Positions 48,446-56,338 of a stretch of DNA of 64,000 nt are shown here, piece by piece. This stretch comes from Sphingomonas sp. BK345 (lineage in GTDB: Bacteria > Pseudomonadota > Alphaproteobacteria > Sphingomonadales > Sphingomonadaceae): positions 372,001 through 436,000 of the forward strand of contig NZ_JACHZX010000003.1 of assembly GCF_014193845.1 (NCBI RefSeq). The letters run 5' to 3'. Numbering within the stretch: position 1 is the stretch's first letter; each line of letters opens with the position of its first letter. The translations under genes were made by a program, and so were the position numbers. The notes beneath the pieces were generated by a model that made no database searches, was not told the origin of the DNA, and saw nothing but the letters and a program-made list of their open reading frames with translations.

Positions 48446-48823
48446 TCAGATCAGCTCGTTGGCGGCGTCGACGTCGAACAGCCGCTCGACCTCGAGGACG
48501 AGGTCGCGAAGGTGGAACGGCTTGGAGAGCACGCGCGCCTGCGGCATCGTGTTGCCCGCCTTCAGCGTCACCGCGGCAAAGCCGGTGATGAACATCACGC
48601 GCATGCCGGGCGCGAGCTCCTGCGCCTTCTGGGCGAGCTCGATCCCGTCCATCTCGGGCATGACGATGTCGGTGAGCAGCAGGTCGAACCGCTCCTCGGT
48701 GATCAGCGGCAGCGCCGCGGTGCCGCGGTCGACCGCGGTGACGGCATAGCCGGATCGCTCCAGCGCGCGCGTGAGATACTCGCGCATCACCGAATCATCC
48801 TCGGCCAGAAGAATCCTGATCAT
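48446..48823 (-). CDS. cpdR: CpdR-type single-domain response regulator
   Basis: This 125-residue receiver domain has the CpdR hallmark sequences "RILLAEDDSVMREYL", "LLLTDIVMPEMDGIELAQKA" (phospho-acceptor Asp52) and "VMFITGFAAVTL" with "LSKPFHLRDLV". In Caulobacter, unphosphorylated CpdR directs ClpXP to the cell pole and primes degradation of cell-cycle proteins; the CckA-ChpT relay controls it. ATG 48823 is chosen over the adjacent GTG. It is divergent from the N-formylglutamate amidohydrolase gene, an arrangement seen in other alphaproteobacteria. Confidence 0.93.
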   Translation of the reverse strand: MIRILLAEDDSVMREYLTRALERSGYAVTAVDRGTAALPLITEERFDLLLTDIVMPEMDGIELAQKAQELAPGMRVMFITGFAAVTLKAGNTMPQARVLSKPFHLRDLVLEVERLFDVDAANELI

Positions 48824-48978
48824 CACGTGTCCATGCTCCCGAGCCGACCCTTATGCCCGATCCGCATTGATTTTTCCACCAGCGGACATGGTGAACGAAC
48901 GGCCTTGCCGTCCCATTAAGCCATAACGAGCGACGATGCGTTGCGGTGCCGCGGCGGGTTCCATAGGGTCGCGCGCAG

Positions 48979-49821
48979 ATGACGCGCAGCTTCCGACTGA
49001 TCGGCGACACGCCGCCCGCCTCGCCGGTGGTGGTGTCGGTGCCGCACGCCGGGCGCGACTATCCGGTCGCGCTGCGCGACTCGCTGCGCGCGCCGCTGTC
49101 CTGCCTCGCCACGCTGGAGGACCGGTTGGTCGACGCGCTCGCGCTCGCCGCGCGCCGCGACGAGACGCTGCTGGTACAGGATACGCCGCGCGCCTGGATC
49201 GATCTCAACCGCGCCGAGCACGAGCGCGACCCGCTGCTCGATGACGGCGCGCGCGGCGGCGCGCCGCTCTCGGCCAAGGTGCGCGCGGGCATCGGGCTGG
49301 TGCCGCGGCGGACCGCGGCGGCGGGCGAGCTGTGGCGCTGCAAGCTCAGCGCGGGCGAGGTGGAGGCGCGGATCGCGGCGGCGCACCGGCCCTATCACGC
49401 CGCGCTCGAGGACGCGCTGACGCAGGCACGCGTGCGCTTCGGCTGCGCGGTGCTGCTCGATGTCCACTCGATGCCGCCGATCGCCGGCGGGCGGACGCGG
49501 CTGGTGATCGGCGACCGCTTCGGCCGCGCCGCCGGCGCGCGCTTCGTGGCGCGGGTGGAAGGTGCGGTCCGCGCGGCGCGGCTGGGCTACACGCTCAACA
49601 CGCCCTATGCGGGCGGCCATATCCTCGAGCGTCACGCGCGGCCGCACCAGGGCGTGCACGCGATCCAGCTCGAGCTCGACCGTTCGCTCTATCTCGACCG
49701 CCGTCTCGAGTCGCTCGGCGGGGGGGCGCCAGCGATGGTGGCGCTGCTCCGCACCGTGATCGACTCGCTCGCGGACGAGGCGCTCGCCGCGACCGGCAGC
49801 ACGCCCCTCGCGGCCGAATAA
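48979..49821 (+). CDS. N-formylglutamate amidohydrolase family protein
   Basis: This 280-residue protein opens with "VVVSVPHAGRDYP", the family's metal-site His region. It continues with "DRLVDALA", "WIDLNRAEHERDP" and "LLDVHSMPP", all typical. The C-terminal "PYAGGHILERHARP" and "HAIQLELDRSLYLD" match as well. It is a zinc amidohydrolase that releases formate from N-formylglutamate in histidine breakdown. No other hut genes are near, so the physiological substrate is open. Its stop codon abuts the terminator of the small RNA on the other strand. Confidence 0.92.
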   Translation: MTRSFRLIGDTPPASPVVVSVPHAGRDYPVALRDSLRAPLSCLATLEDRLVDALALAARRDETLLVQDTPRAWIDLNRAEHERDPLLDDGARGGAPLSAKVRAGIGLVPRRTAAAGELWRCKLSAGEVEARIAAAHRPYHAALEDALTQARVRFGCAVLLDVHSMPPIAGGRTRLVIGDRFGRAAGARFVARVEGAVRAARLGYTLNTPYAGGHILERHARPHQGVHAIQLELDRSLYLDRRLESLGGGAPAMVALLRTVIDSLADEALAATGSTPLAAE

Positions 49822-49851
49822 AAAAAACCACCGCGTGCAAGCACGCGGTGG
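49821..49851 (-). terminator. Rho-independent terminator of the small RNA
   Basis: Perfect 11-bp stem 49828-49838 / 49841-49851 with a 2-base loop, followed on the minus strand by TTTTTTT. The T-run reaches the stop codon of the convergent amidohydrolase gene. Confidence 0.9.
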
Positions 49852-49924
49852 CCAAGGTTCAGGGAGGAGACACGCCAAAGGCGTGTCATACGGGCTCGCG
49901 AAAGGGGGGACACGAGCGCCGTAC
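49821..49924 (-). ncRNA. predicted trans-acting small RNA, about 104 nt, three stem-loops
   Basis: On the minus strand, a promoter (TTGCAA at 49958-49953, 17 bases, AAGTTA at 49935-49930) predicts a start near 49924. Stem 1 is TACGG-CGCTCG with CGAGC-CCGTA (one bulge) around a C-rich loop. Stem 2 is GACACGCC-TTT-GGCGTGTC. A single-stranded stretch TCCTCCCTGAACCTT follows. Stem 3 is CCACCGCGTGC-TT-GCACGCGGTGG ending in a run of seven or more T. The exposed CCTCCC is complementary to Shine-Dalgarno sequences, as in anti-SD small RNAs of alphaproteobacteria. No coding frame fits. Confidence 0.78.
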
Positions 49925-49929
49925 GCCAT

Positions 49930-49958
49930 TAACTTAGGAACACGGTTTTTGGTTGCAA
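49930..49958 (-). promoter_or_regulatory. promoter candidate of the small RNA
   Basis: TTGCAA and AAGTTA with a 17-base spacer on the minus strand. The predicted start falls 6-7 bases downstream, exactly at the base of the first RNA stem. Confidence 0.6.
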
Positions 49959-50016
49959 CCCCTTCGACGCGAAATGTCGTCTCGTTGCGATGAGCCGAGC
50001 CGACGCGGCCGCGGGC

Positions 50017-50559
50017 TCACGCGCCCGGCAGCATGCGCGCCAGCACGCGGTCGCGCAGCACGAGGTGGTGCCGAAGCGCCGCGGCGACGTGGAGCAGCAC
50101 CAGCGCCAGCATCACCCAGCCGAGCAGCCCGTGCGCCTTGGCGGCACCCTCCGCCGCGGGAGAGATGGCGGGCAGGTAGGGCAGGTCGAATGCGCCGAAC
50201 CAGCTGAGCGGCCGACGCCCCTGCGGCCCCGATACCATCACCCAGCCGCTCAGCGGCAGGGCGACGAGCAGCAGGTAGAGCGTCCAGTGCGTCGCGTGCG
50301 CCGCGCCCCGCTCCCAGCTCGGGGTGTCGGCGGGCAGCGGGGGTGGGCGGTGTGCCAGCCGCCAGGCGACGCGCAGCGCGGTGAGTGCGAGCACGGTGAG
50401 ACCGATCGCCTTGTGCGCCGGCATCAGCGCGCGCAGCGCGGGAATCGGATCGTGTCCAAGCCCCACCACGATGTTGAAGATCACCAGGGCGGCGATGGTC
50501 CAGTGGAAGGCGACGGCGACGCGCGAGTAGCGCTCGCCCCGATATGCCCGCGTCGCCAT
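50017..50559 (-). CDS. cytochrome b561 family protein
   Basis: This 180-residue membrane protein has four hydrophobic spans and the b561 layout. His residues lie in "AVAFHWTIAALVIFNI", "PAHKAIGLTVLAL", "AAHATHWTLYLLL" and "AKAHGLLGWVMLALVLLHVA", and should ligate two haem b groups. Such proteins move electrons between quinol and periplasmic acceptors. It ends an apparent run of three minus-strand genes with sapC and the FAD-linked oxidase. Confidence 0.9.
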   Translation of the reverse strand: MATRAYRGERYSRVAVAFHWTIAALVIFNIVVGLGHDPIPALRALMPAHKAIGLTVLALTALRVAWRLAHRPPPLPADTPSWERGAAHATHWTLYLLLVALPLSGWVMVSGPQGRRPLSWFGAFDLPYLPAISPAAEGAAKAHGLLGWVMLALVLLHVAAALRHHLVLRDRVLARMLPGA

Positions 50560-50580
50560 CGCCGTCTCTCCCGCTGGTGG

Positions 50581-51348
50581 TTACATCGTCAGCTGCGGCT
50601 GCGGCATCTTGCCCAGTCGCACCTGCCGCGCGAAGATATCGCGCATCAGCGACAGCGAGAACAGGTGCGCGTAGAGCAGCGGCAGCAGGCCCGACTGCGA
50701 GATCTTGCGCAGCTGGTCGCCGCGGAGGTCGACCAGCTTCTGCTCGTCGACCATCTGGAAGCCGCGATACACGAACGGCTGTTCGACGCCGTCCTGCTGG
50801 ATCGACACCTCGCCCTCCATCAGCAGGCCGAGCTCGCGCACCTCGTTCATGAACTGCGCCGTGCGCGCCGCGGCCTGCTCGAAGTTCTCGTTGAACTGCA
50901 GAATATTGCGCGTCAGCTCCGTGGGCTGGCCATTCTCGAACAGCGCGTCGCCCTGGTCGAACGCCCCGATCGTCGGCGAGGTCGGGTCGAAGCACAGCGA
51001 CAGCTCCTGCGCGTCCGGGGTTAGGCGCGCGAGCATGTAGGGGTAGCGGCGGACATAGGCGGGGACGTAGATCGTCTCCTCAAGCAGCTTGCCGCTGTCG
51101 TCGAGGAAGACGTTGACGCCCTCGTTGAGCCCCATCAGCGCCAGCGGGATGGCGTCGTCACCCGAGGAAAAGACGATCGGCATGTGCCGCTGCACCAGCG
51201 GAAATTCCTCTACCGTCAGCGGGATGGCGTGCTGGTTGGCGAGGAAGGGCGCGACCGTCGAGGGCTGCACCTTATAGTTGGCGTGCGTCTCGCTCGAGAG
51301 CGGCTCGAGGCCGTTGTAGAAGAGCGGCAGTTGCGGCGCGCTGGCCAT
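50581..51348 (-). CDS. SapC family protein
   Basis: This 255-residue protein has the SapC-like core ("AIPLTVEEFPLVQRHMPIVF", "VPAYVRRYPYMLA", "LCFDPTSP"). SapC-related proteins were first linked to surface-layer secretion; their function in sphingomonads is unclear. ATG 51348 is preferred over 51360. It lies 21 bases upstream of the cytochrome b561 start, so the two are likely cotranscribed. Confidence 0.88.
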   Translation of the reverse strand: MASAPQLPLFYNGLEPLSSETHANYKVQPSTVAPFLANQHAIPLTVEEFPLVQRHMPIVFSSGDDAIPLALMGLNEGVNVFLDDSGKLLEETIYVPAYVRRYPYMLARLTPDAQELSLCFDPTSPTIGAFDQGDALFENGQPTELTRNILQFNENFEQAAARTAQFMNEVRELGLLMEGEVSIQQDGVEQPFVYRGFQMVDEQKLVDLRGDQLRKISQSGLLPLLYAHLFSLSLMRDIFARQVRLGKMPQPQLTM

Positions 51349-51429
51349 GCGAATCTCCAAAGGACGGTGAGGGTTGGCAGTCAGGTCGCGGCGCGTCGCC
51401 CCCGGTCGCCGCGCGGATGGTCGCCGGGG

Positions 51430-52875
51430 TTATTCACTGCCGCGGCCGGGCGCAAGCGCGACGAGCTTGCCCGGATTGAACAGCTGGCCCGGATCGAACG
51501 CGCGCTTGATCGCGCGCAGCGCGTGGAGCCGCGCCGGCGGGCCGAGCCGCTCGAGCTCGGCACGCTTCATCTGCCCGATGCCGTGCTCGGCCGAGATCGA
51601 GCCGCCCGCCGCGGCGACCAGGTCGTGGACGAAGCGCGAGACGACGGGCACCTGCTCGGCATACCAACGCACCGGATCGGTGCCGGGCGCGGCACGAACA
51701 TGGAAATGGACGTTGCCGTCCCCGAGATGGCCGAAGCCCGAGGCGCGTGTGCCGGGGAAGCGCGCGTCGCACGCCGCGGCGGCCTCGACCATGAAGCGCG
51801 GCATCGCCTCGACCGGCACCGAAATATCGTGCTGGGCAGCGGGGCCGGTGGCGCGCTCGGCGTCGGAGATCGACTCGCGCAGCCGCCAGAACGCCTCGGC
51901 CTGCGCCTCGCTCTGCGCCAGCGTCGCGTCGGCGATCTCGCCCGCCTCGAGCGCGGCCGCGAGCTGCGCCTCGACCAGCGCGGCGGGGTCATCGCGCGGG
52001 TCGTCGGCGGTGACCTCGAGCAGCACGTGCCAGGCTTGGCGCCCGCCGAGCGGCGCGCGCGCGTCCGGCAGATAGGCCAGCACCGCGGCGAGCGACTCGT
52101 CGGGCAGCAGTTCGAAGCTCTCCAGCGCGGGCGTGGCGCGCTGGAAGCGGCGCAGCAGCGCCATCGCGGCGTTGGGGGAGGCGACGCCGGCCCAGGCGAC
52201 CGCGCGCGCCGCGACCGCGGGCACCAGCCGCAGCGTCGCGGCGGTGACGGCGCCCAGCGTTCCCTCGGCGCCGATCAGCAGCTGGTCGAGGTCATAGCCG
52301 CGATTATCCTTCTTCAGCGCGGCGAGCCCCTCGTGCAGCGTGCCGTCGGGCAGCACCGCCTCGATGCCGGCGACCAGCCCGCGCATCGTGCCGAAGCGCA
52401 GCACCTGCGTCCCGCCCGCGTTGGTCGATACCAGCCCGCCGACGGTGGCGTTGCCCTTGGCACCGAGCGAGAGCGGGAAGCGGCGACCCTGCGCCAGCGC
52501 GGCGGCGTGGAGGTCGGCGAGCACCACGCCCGACTCCGCCACCACCAGCCCTGCGGCGGGGTCGAGATGGCGGATCCGGTTCATCCGGCGCAGCGACAGG
52601 ATCGCGGCGCTGCCGTCCGCCGGTGGGGTTGCTCCGCCCACCATCGAGCTATTGCCGCCCTGCGGCACCAGCGGCACCGCGAGACTGCGCGCGGCGACGA
52701 CGATCGCCTGCACCTCGGCGGTATCGCGCGGCTGGAGCAGCAGCGCCGCACGGCCCTGCCAGCGCCGCCGCCAGTCGATCAGCCAGGGCGCGATCGCGTC
52801 CGGATCGGTGACGATCGCGCCGGGCGCGAGCTGCTGGGCAAGCATTTCGGCGAGGCGGTGTTGCACGTCGGTCAC
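51430..52875 (-). CDS. FAD-linked oxidase (GlcD/D-2-hydroxyacid dehydrogenase type)
   Basis: This 481-residue enzyme has the PCMH-type FAD domain ("LVPQGGNSSMVGGATPPADG", "SLGAKGNATVGGLVSTNAGG") and the C-terminal FAD-oxidase domain with the metal-site "GHLGDGNVHFHV" and "EHGIGQMKRAEL". It belongs to the D-lactate/glycolate/D-2-hydroxyglutarate dehydrogenase group; the exact substrate is not determined. GTG 52875 is preferred (AGAGG 6 bases upstream); an ATG at 52923 would add 16 residues and leave only 31 bases to the divergent gene. Confidence 0.9.
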   Translation of the reverse strand: MTDVQHRLAEMLAQQLAPGAIVTDPDAIAPWLIDWRRRWQGRAALLLQPRDTAEVQAIVVAARSLAVPLVPQGGNSSMVGGATPPADGSAAILSLRRMNRIRHLDPAAGLVVAESGVVLADLHAAALAQGRRFPLSLGAKGNATVGGLVSTNAGGTQVLRFGTMRGLVAGIEAVLPDGTLHEGLAALKKDNRGYDLDQLLIGAEGTLGAVTAATLRLVPAVAARAVAWAGVASPNAAMALLRRFQRATPALESFELLPDESLAAVLAYLPDARAPLGGRQAWHVLLEVTADDPRDDPAALVEAQLAAALEAGEIADATLAQSEAQAEAFWRLRESISDAERATGPAAQHDISVPVEAMPRFMVEAAAACDARFPGTRASGFGHLGDGNVHFHVRAAPGTDPVRWYAEQVPVVSRFVHDLVAAAGGSISAEHGIGQMKRAELERLGPPARLHALRAIKRAFDPGQLFNPGKLVALAPGRGSE

Positions 52876-52954
52876 GCTCCGCCTCTTGCCCGACAATGCG
52901 CCCGCGTTCAATTCAGCCGGCATTCAACCGACTCTCCGCAACGGGCCGTGCCGC

Positions 52955-53428
52955 ATGCTCCAGCGCTTCGTGCCCGTTCTGACGCTGCTGCTGGCCGCCC
53001 CGCTGGCGGTATCGGCGCGCGCGCCCGATCCGGGCTGGGGCGGGGTCCAGTACGCGCAGCTGACGATCCACGAGCGGCTGATCATCCGCATCCCGCGCGT
53101 CGCCCCCGCGCCGCGCGGCGCCCGCGTCGTCACCCCCGCGCCGGTCGAATGGCAGGAGAAGCGCGGCCCCGAGTGCCTCCGCGTCACCGCGCTGACCGGC
53201 GCGGCGATCGACACCAAGGGTGACGTCGACCTCGTCATCGAGGGCGCGCGCCGCATCCGCGCCAAGCTCGATGACGACTGCCCGACGCTCGACTTCTACG
53301 CCGGCTTCTACCTGCGCCCGACGAGCGACGGCCAGATCTGCGCCGGCCGCGACGCGATCCGCTCGCGCTCGGGCGCTTTGTGTCCGATCAGCAAGTTCCG
53401 CACCCTGGTGCCGAAGAAGCGGAAGTAG
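52955..53428 (+). CDS. secreted hypothetical protein, 157 residues
   Basis: It has a Sec signal peptide ("MLQRFVPVLTLLLAAPLAVS") and a compact domain with four Cys residues (in "GPECLRV", "DDDCPTL", "GQICAGR", "GALCPIS") likely paired in the periplasm. "YAQLTIHERLIIRIPRV" and "GFYLRPTSDGQICAGRD" recall a sphingomonad-specific family without a known role. The ATG at 52955 has only a weak ribosome binding site. Confidence 0.72.
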   Translation: MLQRFVPVLTLLLAAPLAVSARAPDPGWGGVQYAQLTIHERLIIRIPRVAPAPRGARVVTPAPVEWQEKRGPECLRVTALTGAAIDTKGDVDLVIEGARRIRAKLDDDCPTLDFYAGFYLRPTSDGQICAGRDAIRSRSGALCPISKFRTLVPKKRK

Positions 53429-53463
53429 AGGCTGACCTACGGGGGGCGCTCATCTTTCTTCAG

Positions 53464-53560
53464 CGTCATCCTGAACTCGTTCCAGGATCCACCGCCTTGC
53501 AGGCGCCGAGGCACTTGAGTGCGCGGCAGCGTGGATCCTGCAACGAGTTGAGGATGACGG
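53464..53560. repeat. 97-bp type A palindromic element, copy 6 (diverged arms)
   Basis: Arms CGTCATCCTGAACTCGTTCC and CAACGAGTTGAGGATGACG, less conserved than other copies but the same 97-bp total length and central GTGCGCGGCAGCGTGGATCC. It lies between the hypothetical protein and the RNA helicase gene. Confidence 0.75.
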
Positions 53561-53711
53561 CAGGGGAGAAAACGGGCAAGCGCCAGCGACGGGTCCCCTC
53601 CCGCACCGCCGTCGCCCCGCATTCTCCTTGACTTCTCACCGCGGATAGGGAAGCGCTCGGCGCCAGGCTATCCCTGCGGTTCCGCCCGCGCCCCACAGCC
53701 CGGACATCTGC

Positions 53712-55169
53712 ATGAGCTTCGCCGATCTCGGCCTCTCCGACGAACTTCTCCGCGCCGTCGGCGACACCGGCTATACCGAGCCGACACCGATCCAGGCGAG
53801 CGCGATCCCGCCCGTGCTGATGATGCGCGACATCATCGGCATCGCGCAGACCGGCACCGGCAAGACCGCCAGCTTCGTGCTGCCGATGATCGACATCCTC
53901 GCGCACGGCCGCAGCCGCGCGCGCATGCCGCGCAGCCTGATCCTCGAGCCGACGCGCGAGCTCGCCGCGCAGGTCGCGGAGAATTTCACGACCTACGGCA
54001 AGTATCACAAGCTCTCGATGGCGCTGCTGATCGGCGGCGTGCAGATGGGCGATCAGGTCAAGGCGCTGGAGAAGGGCGTCGACGTGCTGATCGCCACGCC
54101 CGGACGGCTGATGGACCTGTTCGGCCGCGGGAAGATCCTGCTCACCGGCTGCTCGATGCTGGTGATCGACGAGGCCGATCGCATGCTCGATATGGGGTTC
54201 ATCCCCGATATCGAGGAGATCTGCACCAAGCTGCCGGCGACGCGCCAGACGCTGCTGTTCTCGGCGACGATGCCGCCGCCGATCAAGAAGCTCGCCGATC
54301 GCTTCCTCAGCAATCCCAAGACGATCGAGGTGGCGCGCCCGGCCAGCACCAACGTCAACATCACCCAGTGGGTGGTGCCCGTGAAAGGGACCTCGTTCGA
54401 GAAGCGTCGCGTGCTGCGCCAGCTGCTCGGCCGGGACGACGTGCGCAACGCGATCATCTTCTGCAACCGAAAGACCACTGTACGCGAGCTCAACAAGAGC
54501 CTGCAGCAGCATGGCTTCGCCAGCGGCGAGATCCACGGCGACATGGACCAGCCGGCGCGCCTCGCCGAGCTCGACAAGTTCAAGAAGGGCGAGGTGACGA
54601 TCCTCGTCGCCAGCGATGTCGCGGCGCGCGGGCTCGACATCAAGGGCGTCAGCCACGTCTTCAACTTCGACGCACCGTGGCATCCGGACGATTACGTCCA
54701 CCGCATCGGCCGTACCGGGCGCGCCGGCGCGACCGGCGTCGCCTACACGCTGGCGGCGCCCGACGACATCGAGAACATCGAGAATATCGAGAAGCTCACC
54801 GGCCAGAAGATCGCGCGACTCGAGGCGCTGCCAGGCGCCGATTCGAGTGCGGGACCGGAAGCGGCCGAAGAGGAGCGTCCTCGCCGCGGACGCGAGCGCA
54901 GCCAGCGCCGCGGGCGGAGCGAGGCGGCGCCCGAGCCGATCGCGACCGAGTCCGCCCCGGAGGAGTCGAGCACGCGTCCGCGCCACGCCGCGCGGCCGGC
55001 GCGCGACGAGCGCCCGGCCCGCACCGAGCGACCCGCGGCCGAGCCGCGTACTGCCGCGCCGCGGCAGGAGCGCTACGCCGACCGCCGCCGCGAGCGAGAC
55101 GAGGCGCCCGACGACGGCGGCTGGAACGGCCCCGTGCCCGACTTCCTGCGGGTGACGCTGACGGTCTGA
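53712..55169 (+). CDS. DEAD-box ATP-dependent RNA helicase (RhlE/DeaD-like)
   Basis: This 485-residue protein has all DEAD-box motifs: Q motif ("GYTEPTPIQASAIP"), Walker A "AQTGTGKT", "PTRELAAQ", "TPGRL", D-E-A-D, S-A-T, "ARGLDIKGVSHVFNFD" and "HRIGRTGRAGATG". The last 120 residues are a disordered Arg/Glu/Ala-rich tail ("RRGRERSQRRGRSE"), as in RhlE and DeaD types. It unwinds structured RNA in ribosome assembly or cold adaptation. The ppk2 gene follows 66 bases later. Confidence 0.93.
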   Translation: MSFADLGLSDELLRAVGDTGYTEPTPIQASAIPPVLMMRDIIGIAQTGTGKTASFVLPMIDILAHGRSRARMPRSLILEPTRELAAQVAENFTTYGKYHKLSMALLIGGVQMGDQVKALEKGVDVLIATPGRLMDLFGRGKILLTGCSMLVIDEADRMLDMGFIPDIEEICTKLPATRQTLLFSATMPPPIKKLADRFLSNPKTIEVARPASTNVNITQWVVPVKGTSFEKRRVLRQLLGRDDVRNAIIFCNRKTTVRELNKSLQQHGFASGEIHGDMDQPARLAELDKFKKGEVTILVASDVAARGLDIKGVSHVFNFDAPWHPDDYVHRIGRTGRAGATGVAYTLAAPDDIENIENIEKLTGQKIARLEALPGADSSAGPEAAEEERPRRGRERSQRRGRSEAAPEPIATESAPEESSTRPRHAARPARDERPARTERPAAEPRTAAPRQERYADRRRERDEAPDDGGWNGPVPDFLRVTLTV

Positions 55170-55235
55170 GCGCGCGCGCATCCTCCCGCCCGCGATGCGT
55201 TATAGCCGCAGGTGAGGCGACGGAGCGCGAGACGG

Positions 55236-56012
55236 ATGGGCAAGGATCACGGCGACAAGCATGGTGACGGGCACGCTAGCCTGGAGGATCTGCAGCTAGC
55301 ACTCGTGCACACCCAACAGGCGGCAGCGCGCAGCGGCGAGCGCGTCGTTTTGGTGCTGGAGGGGCGCGACGGCGCGGGCAAGGACGGCGCGATCAAGCGC
55401 ATCGTCGAGCATAGCTCGGTCCGTGCCACGCGCGTAGTGGCGCTGCCCAAACCGTCTGACCGCGAGCGCACGCAATGGTATTTTCAGCGCTACGTCGCGC
55501 ATCTGCCCGCCGCGGGCGAGTTCGTGATCTTCAACCGCTCGTGGTACAATCGCGCCGGGGTCGAAGTGGTGATGGGCTTCTCCACCGCTGCCGAGCAGGC
55601 GGAGTTCCTGCGCGACGCGCCCGATTTCGAGCGCATGCTGGTGGAGAGCGGGATCAAGCTGGTCAAGCTGTGGCTCGACATCAGCAAGGACGAGCAGCGC
55701 GAGCGGCTCGAGGCGCGGCGCGAGGACCCCCTCAAGGCGCTCAAGGTCTCCGACATGGACGCGGTCGCCCAGTCGAAGTGGGACGATTACACCGCGGCAC
55801 GGGACGTGATGCTGACGCGCACCCACACGCCGCTGGCGCCGTGGCACTGCGTCCGCGCCGACGACAAGAAAGCGGCGCGCCGCGCGATCCTCGCGCACCT
55901 GCTCCACCGCGCCGCGCCGCCCGAGATCGCGCGCGAGGTGCCGCTCCCGGACCCCGACGTGCTGTTCACCTTCGAGGCGGCGGCGCTCAAGGACGGCCGG
56001 CTGGCGGCCTGA
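55236..56012 (+). CDS. ppk2: polyphosphate kinase 2 family protein
   Basis: This 258-residue protein has the PPK2 Walker A "LEGRDGAGKDGAIKRIVEH" and the conserved "FNRSWYNRAGVEVVMGF", "LWLDISKDEQRERLEARRED" and "VSDMDAVAQSKWDDYT". PPK2 enzymes transfer phosphate between polyphosphate and nucleotides. Residue-level class (I, II or III) cannot be assigned with confidence. ATG 55236 is preferred over 55212. It is full length. Confidence 0.92.
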   Translation: MGKDHGDKHGDGHASLEDLQLALVHTQQAAARSGERVVLVLEGRDGAGKDGAIKRIVEHSSVRATRVVALPKPSDRERTQWYFQRYVAHLPAAGEFVIFNRSWYNRAGVEVVMGFSTAAEQAEFLRDAPDFERMLVESGIKLVKLWLDISKDEQRERLEARREDPLKALKVSDMDAVAQSKWDDYTAARDVMLTRTHTPLAPWHCVRADDKKAARRAILAHLLHRAAPPEIAREVPLPDPDVLFTFEAAALKDGRLAA

Positions 56013-56077
56013 GGCGGACGCCAGGGAGCGACCTTGCGGCAATCCTTCCTTAAAGGCTTCCGCTGCGATCCTCGTCC

Positions 56078-56174
56078 CGTCATCCCGGACTTGGTCCGGG
56101 ATCCACCGTGCCGCAGACCCTTGAAGCGTTGCTTTCGCGGACCAGTGGATCCCGGAACAAGTCCGGGATGACGG
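56078..56174. repeat. 97-bp type A palindromic element, copy 7
   Basis: Arms CGTCATCCCGGACTTGGTCC / GGAACAAGTCCGGGATGACG with the usual central GCGTTGCTTTCGCGGACCAG. It occupies the gap between ppk2 and the M3 peptidase; the remainder of that gap shows only the peptidase leader. Confidence 0.87.
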
Positions 56175-56338
56175 GAAGTGAAGAGCGCTCCGAGGACAAC
56201 GGCGGGCGGAGGAGCATCGTCTAGCGGAGGATCAACGGAGTCCGCGGCCGCCCTTACCAACTCATGTTAGGGCAGCACGCTTGCCCCTATCCCCGCGCGG
56301 GTGCATCAGGCGCGCATCCTCCAGCTCAAGGAGCAACG

